A DNA stretch of 64,000 nucleotides from JAFAZI01 sp035501255 (GTDB lineage Bacteria > Actinomycetota > Actinomycetes > JAFAQI01). This document shows positions 33,434 to 40,958 of this stretch, one piece after another (positions within the stretch are counted from its first letter, which is position 1; each line of letters begins with the position of its first letter). The notes below the pieces were generated by a model. The model had not been told where the DNA came from, ran no database searches, and saw only the letters and a list, made by a program, of their open reading frames with translations. Position numbers and translations under genes: made by a program. The stretch lies in NCBI GenBank assembly GCA_035501255.1, contig DATJWM010000060.1, forward strand, positions 21,714-85,713. Direction: 5' to 3'.

Positions 33434-34314
33434 ACCTCTCCCCGCCCAGGGAGCGGGCCGATCGGCTACAACGCAGCCATCCGCCGTTGGCGTTCACGTA
33501 CGCGGTGATCAAGAAGTTCGGCGAGGACTCCTCGGGAAACCTCGCAGTGCTGATCACCTACTACGCGTTCTTCTCCATCTTTCCGTTGTTGCTGGTGCTG
33601 TTCTCGGTCGTTGGCTTCCTCCTCGGCGAGCACCCCGACTGGCAGCGAAAGATCGAAGATGGTGCGCTCAGCCAGTTCCGCCACCTGCCGTTGATCAATC
33701 ACCCGTTGCCGCAGCACGGCAGCGTCACCGTCATCGTGATCGGTACGGTTCTCGCGCTCTACAGCGGTCTCGGAGTCGCGAAGACCGCGATGAAGGTCTG
33801 GGACACCGTGTACGGCGTCGCGCCGGAGGATCGACCCGGCACGATCGACACCAACCTGCTCGCGCTCCGGCTCGTGGTGGTCGGGGGCCTCGGGCTGGTC
33901 GCGACCACGATCCTGGCCGGCACCGTCGCGAGTGGTGCGGCGATCGGCCTCGACATCAGTTGGGCTCTTAGCTTTGCGAGCTACGCGGTCTCCTTCGTGT
34001 TGAACACGCTGCTGTTCAGCGTCATCTTCCGCTGGCTAACCGTGCGGGAGGTGACGTTCAAGCAGGCGCTTCCGGGCGCGGTGTTGTTTGCCCTGTCACT
34101 CGTGGTGCTCCAGGTCCTGGTCCCTGCCTGGATCTCCCATCAGCTGGCGAGATCCGAAGCAGAGTACGGCGAGGCCGGTGCCGTCCTCGTGTTGCTCGGC
34201 TGGTTTTACGTGCAGGCTCAACTGCTCGTGCTGTCAGCGCAGATCAACGTCGTCAAACAGGACCACTTGTGGCCCCGGTCGCTCGTAGACAACGAGCCGG
34301 CTGCGGCAGGGTGA
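33430..34314 (+). CDS. YihY/UPF0761 family inner-membrane protein
   Basis: A 294-aa protein with about six helices. The family's opening block is clear: AFTYAVIKKFGEDSSGNLAVLITYYAFFSIFPLLLVLFSV. Later come ALYSGLGVAKTAMKVWDTVYGV and LPGAVLFALSLVVLQVLVP. It was once misnamed ribonuclease BN; the real function is unresolved, perhaps transport or lipid flipping. GTG 33430 overlaps the preceding stop and defines the start without an N-terminal extension. The stop directly abuts the stop of the convergent cold-shock gene, with no bases between. Confidence 0.88.
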   Translation: MNLSPPRERADRLQRSHPPLAFTYAVIKKFGEDSSGNLAVLITYYAFFSIFPLLLVLFSVVGFLLGEHPDWQRKIEDGALSQFRHLPLINHPLPQHGSVTVIVIGTVLALYSGLGVAKTAMKVWDTVYGVAPEDRPGTIDTNLLALRLVVVGGLGLVATTILAGTVASGAAIGLDISWALSFASYAVSFVLNTLLFSVIFRWLTVREVTFKQALPGAVLFALSLVVLQVLVPAWISHQLARSEAEYGEAGAVLVLLGWFYVQAQLLVLSAQINVVKQDHLWPRSLVDNEPAAAG

Positions 34315-34515
34315 TCAGACCGCGCGGACCTTGTCCGCCTGCGGACCCTTCTGACCCTGCGTCACCTCGAACTCCACCCGCTGACCCTCGTCGAGGGTCT
34401 TGTAGCCGTCCATATCGATGGCGCTGTAGTGAACGAACACGTCGTTGCCGCCGTCCACGGCGATGAACCCGTACCCCTTCTCGCCGTTGAACCACTTGAC
34501 CGTGCCTTGTGCCAC
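34315..34515 (-). CDS. cold-shock domain protein
   Basis: A 66-aa single cold-shock domain that binds single-stranded RNA or DNA. RNP1 (KGYGFIAV) and RNP2 (VFVHYSAI) are both present after the standard GTVKWFNGE opening; it ends QKGPQADKVRAV. The start GTG 34515 is fixed by the family N-terminus. A -10-like TATTGT on the minus strand (34596-34601) predicts a leader of about 75 bases, as many cold-shock mRNAs have. Convergent with the YihY gene with abutting stops. Confidence 0.95.
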   Translation of the reverse strand: MAQGTVKWFNGEKGYGFIAVDGGNDVFVHYSAIDMDGYKTLDEGQRVEFEVTQGQKGPQADKVRAV

Positions 34516-34595
34516 GACTACCCCTGGTTGCTCGATCCAGCGTTCCGACCCGCCGCCGGCCCGCTCTCCGCCCCCGGGGGAGCAGATTGGCGTGG

Positions 34596-34601
34596 ACAAT
34601 A
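34596..34601 (-). promoter_or_regulatory. putative -10 box of the cold-shock gene
   Basis: On the minus strand this reads TATTGT. It would give a ~75-base 5' leader ahead of GTG 34515. No good -35 was seen. Confidence 0.35.
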
Positions 34602-34661
34602 CACTGCACGAGCACCTTTGGGCACCCGGCACGGTTCACATCCGGTGGCGGAAGCGCAGGG

Positions 34662-35840
34662 TTATGAGCGAGGGAGTTTCAACCGCGGTCGGTACCACCG
34701 GCGACGACGGCGGCGGCGCACCGCCCAGGCGACCAGCGCCACCACGACCACCCCGGCGATGACCGCGATCACGATCGCGACCCATGGGTGGGAGCGATCG
34801 GTGCGAGCGGAGGTGTCGGCCGCGTTCTGGCTCGCCCGGTCGGTCCGGCCGAGGGAGCGCGAGACGGTCCGCGTGCGGGCGGTCGCGGCGGGAGCGGGCA
34901 GTGGCTGGACCAGCGTTCCGACCGGGGCCACCTTGCCGTTGGCGCGAAAGCCCCAGTTCAGCAGATCCCTGGCCATCGGCCACCAAATCGGGTCGGCCCG
35001 CAGCAGGGTCACCAGGATCGTCTGGCCGTGGCGCGTGGCCGCGCCGACGTATGTCGCCCGCGCCGCCACTGTGTAGCCGTTCTTTCCGCCGATGTCCCCG
35101 TGGTAGGTGGTCAGCAGATCGTTATGGGTGTAGATCATGAAGTGTCGATGATGCGGCGCCGGAACGCGGCTGCGAACGGTCTGGACGTAGCGCCGGAACG
35201 CGGGCATCGCGAAGTCGGCTTGCGCGATCAGCGCCAGGTCGTAGGCAGACGTGGTCTCACCCGGACCGTCGAGCCCGCTCGGGGTGTCGGCGTGAGTGTC
35301 GTCGGCCTGCAAGCGACGAGCCATCTCGTTCATCTGCCCCACGGTGCGCTTGATCCCGCCGTTCGCCTGGGCCAGTGCGTCGGCCGCGTCGTTGGCGCTC
35401 ATGACGAGCATGCAGGTGAACAGTTTGGCGATCGAGTAGCGCATCCCCGCGACGAGACCCACGCGGGTGCCGTCGACCCGCTCGTCGGTGTCGGTCGCTC
35501 GGAAGCTCGCCCGTGGGTTGAGGCGGGGGAGCAACGTGGCCGCGGTCAGCGTCTTCAGCGTGCTTGCGGGCAGGAACCGCCCATGCGGATCCTTCGCTGC
35601 CAGAACCTGGCCGGTGGTGAGGTTCGTGACCATCCACGCCGCTGCGGGCAGGGTCGCCGGCGAGGGAAGAGGTGGGGCACCCCGACGCGGCTCCACCACC
35701 ACGCCGGTAGAGGCGAGCAGCCCCCCGCCGACCGTCGTCCCGGTCGGCGGCGCCGTCGCGGCCTGACCCGCCGGCGCGGCGACGGCAGTCAGCGCGATCG
35801 CGCCGCCCACGGCGAGCGCGAGGATCGTCCGGGCACGCAT
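34662..35840 (-). CDS. D-alanyl-D-alanine carboxypeptidase (penicillin-binding protein, S11 type)
   Basis: A 392-aa exported serine peptidase trimming peptidoglycan stem peptides. It has a signal peptide (~1-28, ending near GQAATA), a catalytic domain with Ser93-x-x-Lys96 (PASTLKTL), Ser148-Ala-Asn150 (VMSANDAADALAQ), and Lys253-Asn-Gly255 in IGGKNGYT, where the more usual triad is KTG. A C-terminal membrane anchor (WVAIVIAVIAGVVVVALVAW) precedes an Arg-rich tail. ATG 35840 was chosen because it begins the signal peptide; upstream in-frame codons are antisense to the next gene. TACCGT ends eight bases upstream, suggesting a very short leader. Confidence 0.93.
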   Translation of the reverse strand: MRARTILALAVGGAIALTAVAAPAGQAATAPPTGTTVGGGLLASTGVVVEPRRGAPPLPSPATLPAAAWMVTNLTTGQVLAAKDPHGRFLPASTLKTLTAATLLPRLNPRASFRATDTDERVDGTRVGLVAGMRYSIAKLFTCMLVMSANDAADALAQANGGIKRTVGQMNEMARRLQADDTHADTPSGLDGPGETTSAYDLALIAQADFAMPAFRRYVQTVRSRVPAPHHRHFMIYTHNDLLTTYHGDIGGKNGYTVAARATYVGAATRHGQTILVTLLRADPIWWPMARDLLNWGFRANGKVAPVGTLVQPLPAPAATARTRTVSRSLGRTDRASQNAADTSARTDRSHPWVAIVIAVIAGVVVVALVAWAVRRRRRRRWYRPRLKLPRS

Positions 35841-35940
35841 CGCGCGTAACGGTATCGGGTTCGCCCAGGCCCAAACGGCGATTGGGGCGATCCGGGAGGC
35901 GAATGGCGCGGTCGTCCGGTGGTGTGGTGTCGTTTGAGGC

Positions 35941-37092
35941 GTGCAGATCCCGTTCACCTCCTCGCCGCGGTCCAGCCTCGGTGTCGAGTGGGAGCTCGAG
36001 CTGGTCGACTTGGAGACGCGCGAGCTCGCCGGCGCCGCGAGCGACATCCTCGACGAACTGGGCCGGTCGAGCCCCGATGGCCACCATCGCAAGGCCAAGC
36101 ACGAGCTGCTCGAGTCGTGTATCGAAGTGATCACCGGGGTCTGTACGACGGTTGACGAGGCGGTCTGCGACCTGCGGGCCACTCTGTGCGAGGTCCAGCA
36201 GGCGGCGGCCGCGCGGGGGCTGGGGGTGATGTGCTCGGGAACCCATCCGACGAGCGACTGGGCGAACCAACAGATCAGCCCGGATCCGCGGTACGCCAAG
36301 CTGGTCGAGGACATGCAGTGGCTGGCCCGCAGGATGCAGATCTTCGGGGTCCACGTGCACGTCGGCGTGCGCTCGCCGGACAAGGTGATCCCGATCGTCA
36401 ACGCGCTGACGGCCTACATCCCGCACTTCCTCGCGCTCTCGGCGTCCTCGCCGTACTGGATCGGCACCGACACCGGACTCGCGTCCGCCCGCAGCAAGGT
36501 CTTCGAGGGCCTCCCGACCGCCGGAATCCCGTACCAGCTGTCCGGCTGGGACGACTTCGAGAGGTACATGGCGACTCTCATCTCGGCGCAGACCATCGAG
36601 TCCGTGCGCGAGGTGTGGTGGGACGTGCGACCGCATCCGAACTTCGGCACGGTCGAGCTCAGGATCTGTGACGGGCTCCCGACATTGTTCGAGATCTCCT
36701 GGGCGACCGCGATGTCGCAGTGTCTGGTGGAGATGTTCAATGGCCAGCTCGATCGGGGTTACACGCTGCCGACCCCGCGCGGATGGACGGTGCGGGAGAA
36801 CAAGTGGCGCGCCGCGCGATACGGCATCGACGCCGAGCTGATCGTCGACAATGAAGGGAGAACACAGCCGTTGCGAGACCTGGTGGCCGAGCTTGTGGAG
36901 GACTTGGCACCGATCGCCGACCGGTTGGGGTGCGCGACGGAGTTGCATCGCGCGAGAACCATTCTCGAGGTCGGAGCGAGTTATCAGCGCCAGCGCGCCG
37001 CCGCGGCCGCTGCCGGCGGTGACCTGCGTGCGGTGACGGACGCCCTCATCGCCGAGATGAGGGCGCAAGTGCCGATCGGAGTGGTCGCGTGA
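35941..37092 (+). CDS. glutamate-cysteine ligase-like carboxylate-amine ligase (YbdK family)
   Basis: A 383-aa enzyme of the GCS2/YbdK family, which joins carboxylates such as glutamate to amines with ATP. Motifs: SSLGVEWELELVD at the start, KHELLESCIEVITGVC, MQIFGVHVHVGVRSPDKVIPIVNAL, and VWWDVRPHPNFGTVELRICDGLPT. The weak gamma-glutamylcysteine activity shown for some relatives does not prove glutathione synthesis here. GTG 35941 is followed by a four-base overlap with the M20 hydrolase gene (GTGA), so their functions may be linked. The gamma-glutamylcyclotransferase-like gene nearby is suggestive. Confidence 0.9.
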   Translation: MQIPFTSSPRSSLGVEWELELVDLETRELAGAASDILDELGRSSPDGHHRKAKHELLESCIEVITGVCTTVDEAVCDLRATLCEVQQAAAARGLGVMCSGTHPTSDWANQQISPDPRYAKLVEDMQWLARRMQIFGVHVHVGVRSPDKVIPIVNALTAYIPHFLALSASSPYWIGTDTGLASARSKVFEGLPTAGIPYQLSGWDDFERYMATLISAQTIESVREVWWDVRPHPNFGTVELRICDGLPTLFEISWATAMSQCLVEMFNGQLDRGYTLPTPRGWTVRENKWRAARYGIDAELIVDNEGRTQPLRDLVAELVEDLAPIADRLGCATELHRARTILEVGASYQRQRAAAAAAGGDLRAVTDALIAEMRAQVPIGVVA

Positions 37093-38282
37093 GCGAGCAG
37101 GTGGATCTCGACAGTCGCGCTGCGATCGAGGAGTTCCTCGTCGATCACGGTCAGCGGCTCGTGGAGGTACGGCGCGATCTGCACGCGCACCCCGAGCTCA
37201 GCCGCGACGAGCGTCGCACCACCGGTTTGGTGGCCGACGCACTGTCTCACGTGGGCTTGCAGCCCCGGCTCCTCCCGACGGGCACCGGGCTGATCTGTGA
37301 TGTCGGGCCGGACGGGCCGCGGGTCGCGGTTCGCGCGGACCTCGACGCGCTGCCCATCCAGGACACCAAAACGGTCGGTTACCGCTCCCAGGTCGACGGC
37401 GTCGCCCATGCCTGCGGGCACGACGTGCACACGACCGTGGTGCTCGGGGCCGGTCTCGCGCTGGCCCGAATGGCGTCGCGCGGGCAGTTGACCCACGGGG
37501 TTCGCCTGCTCTTCCAGCCGGCGGAGGAGATCGTGCCGGGCGGTGCGCTGGACGTGATCGGTGCCGGGGGGTTGGACGGGATCAACCGGATCTACACCGT
37601 CCACTGCGACCCCACGTTGGACGTCGGCACGATCGGGTTGCGGGTGGGGCCGATCACTGCCGCGAGCGACCATCTCGAGGTGCGGCTCAGCGGGCCTGGT
37701 GGACATACTGCCCGACCGCATCTGACGGCCGATCTGGTCACTGCCCTCGGCGCCGTGGTCACGCAGGTGCCGGCCCTGCTCGCACGTCGGGTCGATCCGC
37801 GGGCCGGAGTCGCCTTCGTCTGGGGACAGGTCGAGGCGGGGACGGCGGCCAACGCGATCCCGCAGGCCGGGCTGGCTCGCGGCACCGTTCGCGTGCTCTC
37901 CCGCGAGACCTGGACGGCCCTGCCGGCGCTGGTGGACGACTTGATCCGCGCGGTGGCGGCGCCGTACGGCGTCGGGGTCGAGATCACCCACACCCGCGGC
38001 GTTCCTCCGGTCGTGAACGATGCCGACGCAGTGGCCGATGTCGCGCGCGTCGTGGCCTCATCCGTGGCGGGTGGTCTGGTCGCCGACTCGCCGCAGAGCC
38101 TGGGGGGTGAGGACTTCGCGTGGTATCTCGAGCACGTGCCCGGTGCCCTGGCCCGCCTCGGGGTTCGCACGCCCGGCAACAGCGTGCCGTTCGATCTGCA
38201 TCAGCCCGGCTTCGACGTCGATGAGCGCTGCATCTCGGTCGGCGTTCGCCTGGTTGCCGGCCTCGCGCTTATCGGCGCGTGA
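37089..38282 (+). CDS. M20 family amidohydrolase/peptidase (AmiA-like)
   Basis: A 397-aa zinc or manganese amidohydrolase. The metal and active-site segments are visible: RRDLHAHPELSRDE, GVAHACGHDVHTTVVLGAGLAL (Cys-Gly-His, Asp-x-His), and FQPAEEIVPGGALDVI (catalytic Glu). The dimerisation domain (LEVRLSGPGGHTARPHL) follows. Relatives remove acyl groups from amino acids, indole-amino-acid conjugates or peptidoglycan fragments. Overlap with the YbdK-like ligase suggests a related small-molecule pathway. The order M20 hydrolase, cyclotransferase-like, lpdA resembles what I recall around Rv3303c-Rv3305c of M. tuberculosis. Confidence 0.9.
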   Translation: MSEQVDLDSRAAIEEFLVDHGQRLVEVRRDLHAHPELSRDERRTTGLVADALSHVGLQPRLLPTGTGLICDVGPDGPRVAVRADLDALPIQDTKTVGYRSQVDGVAHACGHDVHTTVVLGAGLALARMASRGQLTHGVRLLFQPAEEIVPGGALDVIGAGGLDGINRIYTVHCDPTLDVGTIGLRVGPITAASDHLEVRLSGPGGHTARPHLTADLVTALGAVVTQVPALLARRVDPRAGVAFVWGQVEAGTAANAIPQAGLARGTVRVLSRETWTALPALVDDLIRAVAAPYGVGVEITHTRGVPPVVNDADAVADVARVVASSVAGGLVADSPQSLGGEDFAWYLEHVPGALARLGVRTPGNSVPFDLHQPGFDVDERCISVGVRLVAGLALIGA

Positions 38283-38288
38283 TCCTCG

Positions 38289-38741
38289 CTACTCGCCAAC
38301 GGTGCGGCAGGGCCGTTCGCGGAGCGCCCGGACGTAGTCATCCGGTGCTCCAGCCACTTCGGCGGCGTCGGCCATGACCCCGAGGTAGCGCGCGGACGGC
38401 AGGCCGCCCTCGTACCCGTCGAGGACGTAGAGCCAAGCGAGCTGGGTGCCGTCGAGGGTCTGGACACGTACCCGAATCTTGTTGTAGAGCCTCGTCGTCG
38501 CGAACTCGATCTCATCGAGCGTCGCCTCGTCGAGAGTGCTGACGTCGTAGAGCATGACGAACACCCGATCCGCATCGTCCGGGACGACGGTCGCGAGCGA
38601 TCCCTCCCAGCCCAGGTCTTCACCGCCGAAGGTCAATCGCCACCCTTCGAGCCACCCAGGTCCCCGGGACGGGGAATGCGGGCAACGTTGGCGCATCTGA
38701 CCGGGATCGAGGTTTGATCCGTACGCCGCGTACAACGCCAC
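38289..38741 (-). CDS. gamma-glutamylcyclotransferase-like protein
   Basis: A 150-aa protein with the GGCT fold: ALYAAYGSNLDPGQMRQRCPHS binds the gamma-glutamyl group, and a GWRLTFGG strand follows. The catalytic Glu of true enzymes is probably in the DEIEFATTRLYNK region, but I cannot place it with certainty. Substrate is unknown; it might act on gamma-glutamyl amines or dipeptides. The start GTG 38741 matches the domain start; TACGCT ends eight bases upstream on the minus strand. Convergent with the M20 gene (six bases apart) and divergent from lpdA. Confidence 0.8.
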   Translation of the reverse strand: MALYAAYGSNLDPGQMRQRCPHSPSRGPGWLEGWRLTFGGEDLGWEGSLATVVPDDADRVFVMLYDVSTLDEATLDEIEFATTRLYNKIRVRVQTLDGTQLAWLYVLDGYEGGLPSARYLGVMADAAEVAGAPDDYVRALRERPCRTVGE

Positions 38742-38790
38742 GCCGCGACAGCGTAATGAGACATCCACCTGCTCGCGCGACAATGGCGCG

Positions 38791-40185
38791 GTGACACGGG
38801 TGGCGATTCTCGGTGGTGGCCCCGGAGGATATGAGGCGGCGCTCGTTGCCGCACAGCTGGGCGCGGACGTGGTCGTGATCGAGCGCGACGGCATCGGCGG
38901 GGCCTGCGTTCTGGCCGACTGCGTGCCGTCGAAGACCCTGATCGCGACGAGTGAGTCGATGAGCGCGTTCGCCGCGAGCGAGGGGCTCGGGGTCCGGTTG
39001 CACAGCGGCGGCGACGCCGACGAGCAGGTGTACGTCGAGGCGGGGGCGGTCAACTCCCGGGTCAAGGCACTCGCCTACGCCCAGTCGAGCGACATCGAGA
39101 ACCGGATCCGGGCGGAAGGTGTCGAGATCGTCATCGGCAAAGGACGGTTTGTGAGCCCGCGGCAGATCGCCGTCAGCACCGCGGACGGGAAGCAGTCGGT
39201 CAGTGCTGACATCGTGCTGATCGCGACCGGGGCGTCACCGCGGATCCTGGCCGGGGCCGAGCCCGACGGGCAGCGGATTCTCACGTGGCAGCAGATCTAT
39301 GATCTTCCGTCGTTGCCGGAGCATCTGGTCGTGGTGGGATCAGGGGTGACCGGTGCGGAGTTCGCCAGCGCCTACCTCGCCCTCGGCAGCGAGGTGACGC
39401 TGGTTTCGAGCCGCGACCGGGTCATGCCGAGCGAGGACGAAGACGCCGCCCGGCTGATCGAGGAAGTGTTTACTCGCCGCGGGATGCACATCGTCCGCCA
39501 GGCGCGGGCCGCCGGAGTACGCCGGGTCGGGGACGGTGTCGAGGTCGACCTCGAGGATGGTCGGACCGTAATCGGCTCGCATTGCCTCGTCACGGTGGGA
39601 TCGGTGCCCAACACGTCGGATCTCGGGTTGCACGGGGTCGGCGTCAAGACCGACGACCGCGGCTACGTGCTCGTCGACCGTGTGTCCCGCACGACGGTGA
39701 ACGGCATCTACGCCGCGGGCGACTGCACCGGCCTGCTCCTGCTCGCCTCGGTGGCCGCGATGCAAGGACGAACGGCCATGTGGCACGCGCTCGGAGACGC
39801 GGTCCTTCCGCTTCGGCTCTCGACCGTCGCGGCGAACGTCTTCACCGACCCCGAGATCGCGACGGTCGGCGTCATGGCCGCGGAGGCGGCTGCCGAACGC
39901 GGTGGGGTCAACGAGATCAAGCTTGCGCTCGCCACCAACGCGCGAGCGAAGATGCAGGGCGTGCTCGACGGGTTCGTGAAGCTGTACTCCCGTCCAGGGT
40001 CGGGAACGATCCTCGGCGGGGTGGTCGTCGGGCCGCGCGCCTCGGAGTTGATCATGCCGGTCGCGATGGCCGTCCAGCACGGCCTGACCGTCGACCAGAT
40101 GTCGCACACCTTCACGATCTACCCCTCGCTGTCCGGCTCGATCGCCGAAGCCGCTCGCCAACTCCACCGGGCCACCCAGGACTAG
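38791..40185 (+). CDS. lpdA: LpdA-type FAD-dependent disulfide reductase / NAD(P)H-quinone dehydrogenase
   Basis: A 464-aa flavoprotein disulfide reductase. FAD motif VAILGGGPGGYEAALVA, active-site-like cysteines Cys39 and Cys44 (GGACVLADCVPSK), NAD(P) motif VVVGSGVTGAEFASAY, and GIYAAGDCTG. The C-terminal dimer segment reads FTIYPSLSGSIAEAAR, where true dihydrolipoamide dehydrogenases have a His-x-His-Pro motif with the catalytic His. Loss of that His puts it in the LpdA (Rv3303c-like) group that reduces quinones rather than lipoamide. GTG 38791 has GACAAT six bases upstream, so it may be leaderless. Confidence 0.85.
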   Translation: MTRVAILGGGPGGYEAALVAAQLGADVVVIERDGIGGACVLADCVPSKTLIATSESMSAFAASEGLGVRLHSGGDADEQVYVEAGAVNSRVKALAYAQSSDIENRIRAEGVEIVIGKGRFVSPRQIAVSTADGKQSVSADIVLIATGASPRILAGAEPDGQRILTWQQIYDLPSLPEHLVVVGSGVTGAEFASAYLALGSEVTLVSSRDRVMPSEDEDAARLIEEVFTRRGMHIVRQARAAGVRRVGDGVEVDLEDGRTVIGSHCLVTVGSVPNTSDLGLHGVGVKTDDRGYVLVDRVSRTTVNGIYAAGDCTGLLLLASVAAMQGRTAMWHALGDAVLPLRLSTVAANVFTDPEIATVGVMAAEAAAERGGVNEIKLALATNARAKMQGVLDGFVKLYSRPGSGTILGGVVVGPRASELIMPVAMAVQHGLTVDQMSHTFTIYPSLSGSIAEAARQLHRATQD

Positions 40186-40220
40186 ACACCTGGGACAGAT
40201 CCGGCCACAGGGTCGATCAT

Positions 40221-40913
40221 GTGATCGTGGGCGCGACCGGCGACTACTGGCTGACCGTCGGAGTGGGTGCGGCGTTGTGCGCCTACGCCTGCACGGCCGC
40301 CCGTTGGCGCCCCGGCGGGTGGACGGCGGTCACCGCGAGGGTGATCTCCGTCGTACTCATCGTCGACGCGGTGACCTTCGTCGTACTGCCGATCGTCGAA
40401 GGGCGTTGGTCGGTCCAGACGTCGCTGCCGCTGGCGCTCTGCGATGTCGCACTTGTGGTTGCTGCGGTCGCCTGCTGGCGACCGTCGCTGACGCTCGCGG
40501 TCGAACTGACCTATTTCTGGGGCCTCGCCGGAACGCTCCAGGCGATCGCAACGCCGGACCTGACTGTCAGCTTTCCCCACGTCGAGTTCTTCGACTACGT
40601 CGTCGGACACGTCGGGATCGTCGTCGCGGCGTTGTTTCTCACCGTCGGTCTGGGTTGTCGCCCGCGCCGCAGCGCGCCGATCCGGGTCTTTGTGATCACC
40701 GTTGCCTACACGGTCGTGGTCGGGTTCTTCGACTGGCTGACCTCGTCGAACTACATGTTTTTGGAGCGACTGCCGCCGCGCGCCTCGCTTCTTTCGGTAC
40801 TCGGACCATGGCCGTGGTACGTCGTCAGCGCGGCCGGGGTCGCAATCGTCCTGCTCGCGGTGCTCGACGCACCGTTTCGGGTGCGAGCGCCGGGCGGGAT
40901 CGGTTCGAAGTGA
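40221..40913 (+). CDS. TIGR02206-like (YwaF) integral membrane protein
   Basis: A 230-aa protein with six to seven hydrophobic segments and conserved polar positions within them, e.g. LPLALCDVALVVAAVACW, ELTYFWGLAGTLQAIATPDL, PHVEFFDYVVGHVGIVVAALFL and VVVGFFDWLTSSNYMFL. The FWGLAGTLQAxxTP and HVGIV pattern is that of TIGR02206/YwaF proteins, whose function is unknown. The start GTG 40221 gives a short periplasmic N-terminus; GTG 40227 is possible. It lies between lpdA and phosphoketolase on the same strand. Confidence 0.78.
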   Translation: MIVGATGDYWLTVGVGAALCAYACTAARWRPGGWTAVTARVISVVLIVDAVTFVVLPIVEGRWSVQTSLPLALCDVALVVAAVACWRPSLTLAVELTYFWGLAGTLQAIATPDLTVSFPHVEFFDYVVGHVGIVVAALFLTVGLGCRPRRSAPIRVFVITVAYTVVVGFFDWLTSSNYMFLERLPPRASLLSVLGPWPWYVVSAAGVAIVLLAVLDAPFRVRAPGGIGSK

Positions 40914-40958
40914 CACGGGTCGGGCGCCGCGCACCAACGACCGCAACGAGGACTCGCT

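Noticed and set aside
38791..40185. E3 dihydrolipoamide dehydrogenase
   Set aside because: Lacks the C-terminal catalytic His motif and no E1 or E2 genes are nearby.
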